Below, piece after piece: positions 16,901 through 19,315 of a stretch of DNA of 19,315 bases. This DNA comes from Rodentolepis nana. Lineage: Eukaryota; Platyhelminthes; Cestoda; Cyclophyllidea; Hymenolepididae. Location: assembly GCA_900617975.1 (NCBI GenBank), contig UZAE01000711.1:1-19315 (forward strand), given 5' to 3'. The notes under the pieces were generated by a model that made no database searches, was not told the DNA's origin, and was given only the letters and a program-made list of their open reading frames with translations. The position numbers and the translations under genes were made by a program. Numbering within the stretch: the first letter of the stretch is position 1; every line of letters starts with the position of its first letter.

Positions 16901-18876
16901 GGAGCAATTTTTGTTGCAAGTCGATGCGCTCGTGCCGTCTTTTTGCGTCTTGAGTCCACCCCCATGCCATAGCCAGTATAAAGAGCCAATTTGATGTCAC
17001 TCAGTGGACCGGAGCCCCAAGCAACACTCGGTTCAGAGGCTGCAGGACTAATAAGACCTGCTCGGGTGCCCCCGCTACAGCCACCACCCCCGCCGCTGAC
17101 ACTCATTGGACCCCCGGTGGCAGAGAGAACACCAGCTCCTCGAGGAGGTGGCAACCATGGTGCATTGCCCGAGATGCTGTGATGTGTGGAGGCGAATTCG
17201 ATCAGCAAGTTCTTGCGCATCTCTTCAAGTTGTTTTCGCCGCTCATCATTGGGGCCTGGATTTGTGGAAGATAACTCTTGATTGATTTCGTGAAGCCAGG
17301 TCATCAAATGAAAACGCTTCGCGGCCTATTCAAAGGGAGAAGATAACTCAATTCAGAAAAAATAAATGACAGAATTATGCTGAAATAGTTCAAGAAATTT
17401 ACAAATATCGTCTACCCGTCAATGGCCTCATTCCTACACAATTGGGGAAGTATACAAAACTTGTGACTAATAGAACAAAATTACAATAATTTGTTACCTG
17501 TGCTTCCAATAAATGTAAAAAAAATGAAAAATTAGCTTAAAACGCGATTTTAATCATCTACATTCATGCACAAAGCATAGAGGAAATAGGCGAAACTTGC
17601 AAATAAGACGCATAAATAAGCACATTTAAGATTAAATTTAATAAGGATAAGAAGAACCATACAGCAACCCCCAAATTAAGTAAGCTTATAACCATTTTTT
17701 AGTTTAGTCACTTGATATGTAATTAAATTGAACGTGAATTATGAATAGTCTTTAGGGCAACTTTAGAAAGACTCGTAAACTGGTTGAATCTAGGCTTCGG
17801 TCAAACAATCATCTAGAAGATCTTGTCGTGGCGCTCAACGAATACATTTTAATAGAACTCTGATGCCGATTCAATTGAATGGGATAGACAAATACATTGA
17901 TTCATATTAATTAAAGAGAGAATGAAAGCATCTTAGATGAGTGTCATAAAGTACTCTGTTTTAGCATACTTGAGAAATAAGAAACCAAATTTTAATAAAT
18001 ACCCTTATTAAAACAAGAAAAACCCTGCTATAATGCAGCACGCGTGAACCTTAGATGCCAACAATCAACATTGATCAAGAAGCTATCGAAACAGTACAAG
18101 AAAAATAACGACGACATCAGCGCAAACGTAAGAATTAAAGTCACTTAACACAATGACTTGCTAGCACTGGGGAGGGGAGGGGAGGGGAGGGGAGGGGGGG
18201 GTGAAACAGATCTAAGACAGCAGTGACAAACAAAGAAGTATGAACAAATTCCATTTCGACAGTCATAAAAGAACTAAAGAGTAGAGATATTTTGGTCAAA
18301 TCATCACCTATTCTCGTTCAGAATTTAAATCGATTAATATTAGAGCACGATCTTACCAAAGAGAGGCCATCAAAGTAGGTATAGCGAAGACGAGAGATGA
18401 GTTTAAAGGCAAATTCTCGTTGCTTCACATGATCAACGGGAGCCATGGTATTTGGTGAATCATCGGTAGTCAAAGTGAGATTGTACAAACCCAGAATTGG
18501 ACTTGAAAGAAAAGCAGACAGTGCACTCCTCACTTCAACAATATCAATACATCCGGTCTTTCTGGTTGAATAGCGAATCTTCTCCAACTGATACATTCCA
18601 CCGGCCAGCGTGATAAGAGATTCAAGAGCGATGGCACGGGTGTTTGGACAAGCATTGCGGCCGGAAGAAGAATTACCTTGTGAGCTGGGACCTTTTGAAG
18701 AGCTAGTACTGGTTGAAGAGGAATTATTCACATGCTGAATAAAACTCTGCCCAAAGACGGAGAGGATGAGGCTGGCAGCAGGCCATTCCACTGGTGCATC
18801 TGCTGCCACCCGTAGAAGATCGATTAAAACTGTCTCAATCAGCGGACGAAAGTTCTCTTCTCCTTTGGCATTGACT
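1617..18876 (-). CDS. NIPBL: Nipped-B/NIPBL/Scc2-like cohesin loader, partial, 12 exons
   Basis: The spliced reading gives one partial codon plus 1,248 uninterrupted codons, 3,745 bases over 12 exons, with phases matching at all 11 junctions. The family is recognised from conserved blocks in the correct order: FRPLIETVLIDLL, EWPAASLILSVFGQ, RTRAIRGLSTLVEI, RLMDNSPMVREAAVEL, SLWFTP, KPRPQLLLQHV, GLMMPFPFIAALI, NKHHRRSLISNLVNLFD and QLAHFPYKT. Family knowledge: Scc2/NIPBL is a nuclear hook-shaped HEAT-repeat protein that works with Scc4/MAU2 to load cohesin on chromatin and stimulates its SMC ATPase during loop extrusion. The window covers the Cohesin_HEAT region (about residues 334-380 of the window peptide) and the conserved C-terminal Nipped-B_C type region (about 948-1130). 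The N-terminal MAU2-binding part and the C-terminal tail lie outside. No stop or frameshift breaks the coding path, so I infer a functional gene. Confidence 0.93.
1959..3370 (-). other. Intron 11-12, no recognisable element
   Basis: This 1,412-bp AT-rich intron contains no SINE copy and no G-quadruplex tract. The minus-strand open frame at 2891-3124 has no recognisable product. Confidence 0.75.
3371..3631 (-). CDS. NIPBL: NIPBL-like exon 11
   Basis: The exon lies between acceptor CGACTTCTAG and donor TAT|GTAAGA and has 87 codons, phase 0 at both ends. It opens LKAAPGIRSAFQLQKIIAAS, matching the vertebrate MKAVAGMKMSYQVQQAI block. It then has a shortened linker and ends SLLQSNKHHRRSLISNLVNL then FDNDY, matching the RGNRQHRRAFLISLLNLFDD block, one of the clearest family signatures here. 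Confidence 0.95.
3712..3732 (+). repeat. C-rich tract
   Basis: C9 is followed by ACCGCCCGCCCC. It lies about 80 bp upstream (gene sense) of exon 11, on the gene strand G-rich close to the acceptor side. Confidence 0.9.
3809..4116 (+). mobile_element. SINE-like interspersed repeat, copy 2
   Basis: This full-length copy starts GGGGTGAGCAATAGACTTAC and ends (TAAA)3, between perfect 13-bp duplications ATATTCGAAACAC at 3796-3808 and 4117-4129. It shares the diagnostic GAAACA.TCTTCT and AAG.TGCCTGCCATTTG variants with copies 1 and 3 where these are present. Orientation is plus, antisense to the gene. Confidence 0.85.
4985..5008 (+). repeat. C-rich tract
   Basis: C10 plus further C runs lie in the 4-kb intron. 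It is G-quadruplex-prone on the gene strand. Confidence 0.9.
5269..5484 (+). mobile_element. SINE-like interspersed repeat, copy 3 (internally deleted)
   Basis: This copy lies between perfect 12-bp duplications ATAATTAACGGA at 5257-5268 and 5485-5496. Two segments present in copy 1 are missing: one near the 5' end, from GTGTGC straight to ACCCTGGG, and one of about 75 bp between TTTGTCTC and CCTCTGTGAAG. The first deletion has GTGC at both borders. The duplications are intact, so the deletions happened inside the element or before insertion. Confidence 0.82.
5749..5762 (+). repeat. (GT)7 microsatellite
   Basis: Seven uninterrupted GT units lie in the 4-kb intron. Confidence 0.95.
5882..5913 (+). 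repeat. C-rich tract
   Basis: Several C runs (C4, C3, C7, C5 and C4) are separated by short spacers. It is G-quadruplex-prone on the gene strand. Confidence 0.9.
6374..6445 (+). mobile_element. tRNA-derived SINE head or tRNA pseudogene
   Basis: A TGGCGTAGAGG sequence at 6382-6392 fits the internal pol III A box (TRGYNNARNNG). GGTTCAATAGC at 6426-6436 fits the B box (GGTTCRANNCC) with one mismatch. The spacing is that of a tRNA gene. The arms do not fold into a clean tRNA and there is no proper anticodon arm, so this is a SINE head or decayed tRNA copy. Where its body ends is unclear, possibly near 6530. It is unrelated to the six longer repeats. Confidence 0.55.
6815..6842 (+). repeat. C-rich tract
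   Basis: C10, T, C5 and further C runs lie in the 4-kb intron. Confidence 0.9.
6944..7271 (+). mobile_element. SINE-like interspersed repeat, copy 4 (older subfamily)
   Basis: The body runs from GGGGTGCGCGATAGACTTAC (6956) to a TATAAATAAAT tail. It lies between 10-bp duplications TTAAGCGAAC at 6934-6943 and 7272-7281. It carries the GTGAATCACTCTTCTGTTCC variant, an expanded (TC)n run at about 7117-7134, and TAAAGCCTGCTATTTAAT at the 3' end. A short G-rich stretch of unclear origin separates the left duplication from the body. Confidence 0.78.
7652..7953 (-). CDS. NIPBL: NIPBL-like exon 10: start of the Nipped-B C-terminal region
   Basis: The exon lies between acceptor TCTTTAATTAG and donor GCG|GTGAGT and encodes 100 residues after a split Trp codon. 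SSQSKQESLKVLGDTRDVHG and GSTVVQIYLQTALEHCVTSA match the block KQEDLKEMGD...SIMQLYLKQVLEAFFHTQ, followed by RTKALTLISTAMRQGLMMPF, which matches the block ending NQGLIHP. It ends QQHSGFLA in phase 0. It is separated from the next exon by the longest intron of the window (4,020 bp), but the two align contiguously, so no exon is missed between them. Confidence 0.95.
7954..8790 (-). other. Intron 9-10
   Basis: This 837-bp AT-rich intron has one C-rich tract near 8435-8450 and no repeat copy that I recognise. Confidence 0.8.
8791..9142 (-). CDS. NIPBL: NIPBL-like exon 9
   Basis: The exon lies between acceptor TTCTCTTACAG and donor GTAAGT and encodes 117 residues plus one base. DEVFNTLMFFAETALLLNVD and AKKAIAGLSFLANRHDYLF match the HEAT repeat read as KVLELLMYFTKHSDEEVQTKAIIGLGF in vertebrates. 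It then continues into VLDCINNFLVDEEKTAAAND. The final split codon, T plus GG, gives a Trp that aligns with the Trp of the vertebrate DRDWKK block. The opposite strand is also open over part of this exon but looks like a shadow. Confidence 0.94.
9380..9639 (-). CDS. NIPBL: NIPBL-like exon 8
   Basis: The exon lies between acceptor CTGCTTATTTAG and donor CAG|GTATGT. It starts with two bases completing a split codon (Glu) and encodes 86 further residues. It reads CLIQEKKRKLPVIKP, a Ser-rich linker, then RARPKVLRAVYTVGLICKLF, which matches the vertebrate block KPALLRSLFTVGALCRHF. It ends ANISILSHQ in phase 0. Confidence 0.92.
9726..9757 (+). repeat. G-quadruplex-prone run
   Basis: Five G runs of 3-7 are separated by 1-3 bases, fitting the standard G4 pattern on the plus (template) strand. 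It lies about 90 bp upstream, in gene sense, of exon 8. Confidence 0.85.
9913..9974 (+). repeat. GA-rich microsatellite
   Basis: (GA)n repeats are followed by (GGA)n and a G8 run. On the gene strand this is a long polypyrimidine stretch of about 60 nt inside the GC-AG intron. Confidence 0.9.
10311..10324 (+). repeat. (GA)7 microsatellite
   Basis: Seven GA units are present. A second short (GA)n run lies at about 10719-10730. Confidence 0.9.
11295..11461 (-). CDS. NIPBL: NIPBL-like exon 7, ending at a GC donor
   Basis: The exon follows TCATTACAG and starts with one base closing a split codon. It encodes 55 residues: QLFPNGTVSLEDCLVYLLQR, then HCRVVVDASLSCLATIVNHL, then VAVCFANFY. This matches the vertebrate block LMKLIIKYGMTVVQHCVSCLGAVVNKV ... 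ACFNRYYG. I place its end at TATG|GCAAGT, a GC-type donor, because only this gives the phase needed by the next exon and keeps FANFYECLIQEKKRK collinear with the family. A GT donor (GTAAGA) further on at 11206-11211 would leave the reading frame mismatched by one base. Confidence 0.82.
11535..11856 (-). CDS. NIPBL: NIPBL-like exon 6
   Basis: The exon lies between acceptor TTATTTATTAG and donor GAG|GTATGC. It contains 106 full codons flanked by two split codons. After a divergent, charged opening with three Cys and two His, it reads FLLLSMIAKPRPQLLLQHV, matching the vertebrate block LFLFSKIRPQLMVKHA, then ALSYAIEIIEPCCFQVA. It belongs to the HEAT solenoid. The codon split to the next exon is AG plus T (Ser). 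It is followed by the second 73-bp intron. Confidence 0.92.
11921..11945 (+). repeat. Poly-G / G-quadruplex-prone run
   Basis: G10, AA, G5, A, G7 on the plus strand, about 65 bp upstream (gene sense) of exon 6. Confidence 0.9.
12098..12125 (+). repeat. GA/GATA compound microsatellite
   Basis: (GA)5 runs into about four GATA units in an intron. Confidence 0.9.
12457..12553 (-). CDS. NIPBL: NIPBL-like exon 5 (small, 97 bp)
   Basis: The exon lies between acceptor TTTTCACAG and donor GTGAGC and encodes 32 residues plus one base. It reads ILNQDGPEKAAQVDAAASQI then VEFLVKMIQRLH. It resembles the vertebrate block that ends LVDNLVEHILK. It joins exon 4 in phase 0 and exon 6 by a split codon (A plus AC gives Asn). 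Both phases close, which supports this small exon. Confidence 0.88.
13162..13326 (-). CDS. NIPBL: NIPBL-like exon 4
   Basis: This short exon of 55 codons lies between acceptor CCCGAGCAG and donor GTAAGT, both phase 0. It opens KIVMETFTSLWFTP, matching the vertebrate KLVNETFQKLWFTP block directly after the RRVNDEEGIK block, so the splice is certain. The rest (LALLLERHARNICETVLHVRN) is an amphipathic helix pair that then diverges. Confidence 0.94.
13400..13876 (-). CDS. NIPBL: NIPBL-like exon 3: core Cohesin_HEAT region
   Basis: The exon begins after TTGTACTTTAG with LVHDPSLAIRTRAIRGLSTL and encodes 159 residues ending RRSNDEESIK at donor GTATGT (phase 0). This is the best-conserved part of the window: RLMDNSPMVREAAVEL and ISVRKRAIKSL are nearly identical to the vertebrate HEAT repeats, and the spacing is kept. 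It corresponds to the family region that contacts the cohesin ring and DNA in published loader structures. It is followed by the 73-bp intron 13327-13399. Confidence 0.95.
15220..15230 (+). repeat. Poly-C tract (C11)
   Basis: C11 lies between a CA/GT-rich segment and TTTAAACAAG, with a CT run at 15169-15182 just before it. Confidence 0.9.
15463..15737 (+). mobile_element. SINE-like interspersed repeat, copy 5 (older subfamily, deleted)
   Basis: The copy starts GGGGTGCGCGATAGACTTGC and ends TTTAATAATAAATAT. It is flanked by 10-bp duplications with one mismatch (TATATGGCTC at 15453-15462, TATATGACTC at 15738-15747). About 50 bp are missing after the 5' head. It shares the GAATCACTCTTCTGTTC variant and TAAAGCCTGCAATTTAAT with copy 4. 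Confidence 0.75.
16846..17325 (-). CDS. NIPBL: NIPBL-like exon 2 of window, with Gly/Pro-rich insertion
   Basis: The acceptor is TTTGAATAG and the exon opens in phase 0 with AAKRFHLMTWLHEINQE, matching the KFYIAQWFRDT block of vertebrate NIPBL. It encodes 160 residues and ends IVK at donor GTATGT (phase 0). A charged helix (NDERRKQLEEMRKN) is followed by a low-complexity segment rich in Gly, Pro, Ser and Ala, including six consecutive glycines interrupted only by Cys (about window residues 220-265). The end, ATKIAPTYSHIPIGFDVLYMQIVK, matches the vertebrate segment before the Cohesin_HEAT region. The low-complexity segment replaces a charged, likely flexible linker in vertebrates. Confidence 0.9.
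17326..18356 (-). other. Intron 1-2
   Basis: This 1,031-bp AT-rich intron, from GTAAGA to TTGAATAG, holds a (GGGGA)5 plus G8 tract at 18169-18201 and nothing else recognisable. Confidence 0.8.
18169..18201 (+). repeat. (GGGGA)5 + G8, G-quadruplex-prone minisatellite
   Basis: Five perfect GGGGA units are followed by eight G. The G-rich strand is the template strand of the gene; the transcript is C-rich here. Confidence 0.95.
18357..18876 (-). CDS. NIPBL: NIPBL-like exon 1 of window (partial gene, 5' side)
   Basis: The exon follows an acceptor reading CTTTCTCCCAG and starts with one base that completes a codon from an exon outside the window. It then encodes 173 residues beginning VNAKGEENFRPLIETVLIDLL and ends LSL before the donor GTAAGA (phase 0). 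FRPLIETVLIDLL followed by EWPAASLILSVFGQ matches the NIPBL block read as FENFVQDLL...KPEWPAAELLLSLLG in vertebrates. Between the first HEAT helices sits a Ser/Thr-rich stretch (about residues 51-75, SSSTSTSSSKGPSSQ...), absent at this place in the vertebrate protein as I remember it and probably a disordered loop. The exon's last residues (TYFDGLSL) run into the next exon's KRFHLMTW block. Confidence 0.9.
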
Positions 18877-19075
18877 CTGGGAGAAAGTAAAAGTGCACTT
18901 TAATTAGAGTCTAAACCCTGATAGTATGGCAGGCATAATAATAGAAATCCAAACACACAATATAAAAGGTATTTTGACATCTAGACTGGTCGCTTTTCTC
19001 AGCAGTCAAGCATAACCATGAGTTGAAATTTGGCTAAGGTAGATTTAAGGAATAATTGGAGTAAAAATTAAAAAA

Positions 19076-19315
19076 ACTGACATCTTCACGTGGTGCACTC
19101 TGGGCAACGTATACACGAGACAAAAAAATTAAAAAAATGACAGTTGACTTCTCACTTCAAACTACATGACCCCACTCTATGTCATATTCGACCACTTCCA
19201 CAATACTCACCTTATCCTACTCTCCACCTTCGTGTCGATCTCATTCACAAATATGAATCACTCTTCTGTACCCCCTCTCCACTTTTTGTGACTTTGATGT
19301 TCCTTCCCTCTGTGA
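19076..19315 (+). mobile_element. SINE-like interspersed repeat, copy 6 (cut by window edge)
   Basis: Similarity starts near TGACATCTTCACGTGGTGCA and follows the family to the last base of the window, CCTTCCCTCTGTGA. The 3' tail and right duplication would lie outside. The first about 15 bases of the family head are missing or diverged. It carries the GAATCACTCTTCTGTACC variant of copies 4 and 5. Confidence 0.75.

Noticed and set aside
1..19315. CRISPR arrays, bacterial operons, ribosome binding sites or terminators.
   Set aside because: The gene is spliced and eukaryotic. The repeats are dispersed retroelements, not regularly spaced direct repeats.

Overview
The window is eukaryotic genomic DNA, almost certainly from an invertebrate. 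It carries about 1,248 uninterrupted codons of one gene on the minus strand, split over 12 exons: the HEAT-repeat middle and the start of the C-terminal part of a Nipped-B/NIPBL/Scc2 cohesin loader. I rebuilt the exons by hand from GT..AG borders, phase continuity and remembered NIPBL landmarks. The first exon (18357-18876) continues a codon from an exon beyond the right edge, and the last exon (1617-1958) ends at a donor, so both ends of the gene lie outside the window. No second protein-coding gene is supported on either strand.

Layout in transcription order (high to low coordinates): 18357-18876, 16846-17325, 13400-13876, 13162-13326, 12457-12553, 11535-11856, 11295-11461, 9380-9639, 8791-9142, 7652-7953, 3371-3631, 1617-1958. 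All twelve join in one frame. One junction (11295 to 9639) works only if the intron uses a GC donor. Introns range from two of exactly 73 bp to one of 4,020 bp.

The introns hold at least six copies of a short interspersed element of about 310-320 bp. It has a constant 5' start, a (TAAA)n-like 3' tail and, in five copies, visible target-site duplications. All six copies lie antisense to the gene, and four of them place a near-perfect 5' splice-site consensus (GT or GC type) on the gene's sense strand. A separate tRNA-derived SINE head (A and B boxes) is at 6374-6445. Homopolymer C/G tracts, G-quadruplex-prone runs and purine-rich microsatellites are scattered through most of the longer introns.

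The organism cannot be proven from this window. The serine- and glycine-rich insertions, the two 73-bp introns, AT-rich introns with poly-C tracts and the antisense SINEs would fit a parasitic flatworm (cestode-like). That is a low-to-moderate confidence guess, and other lophotrochozoans remain possible.
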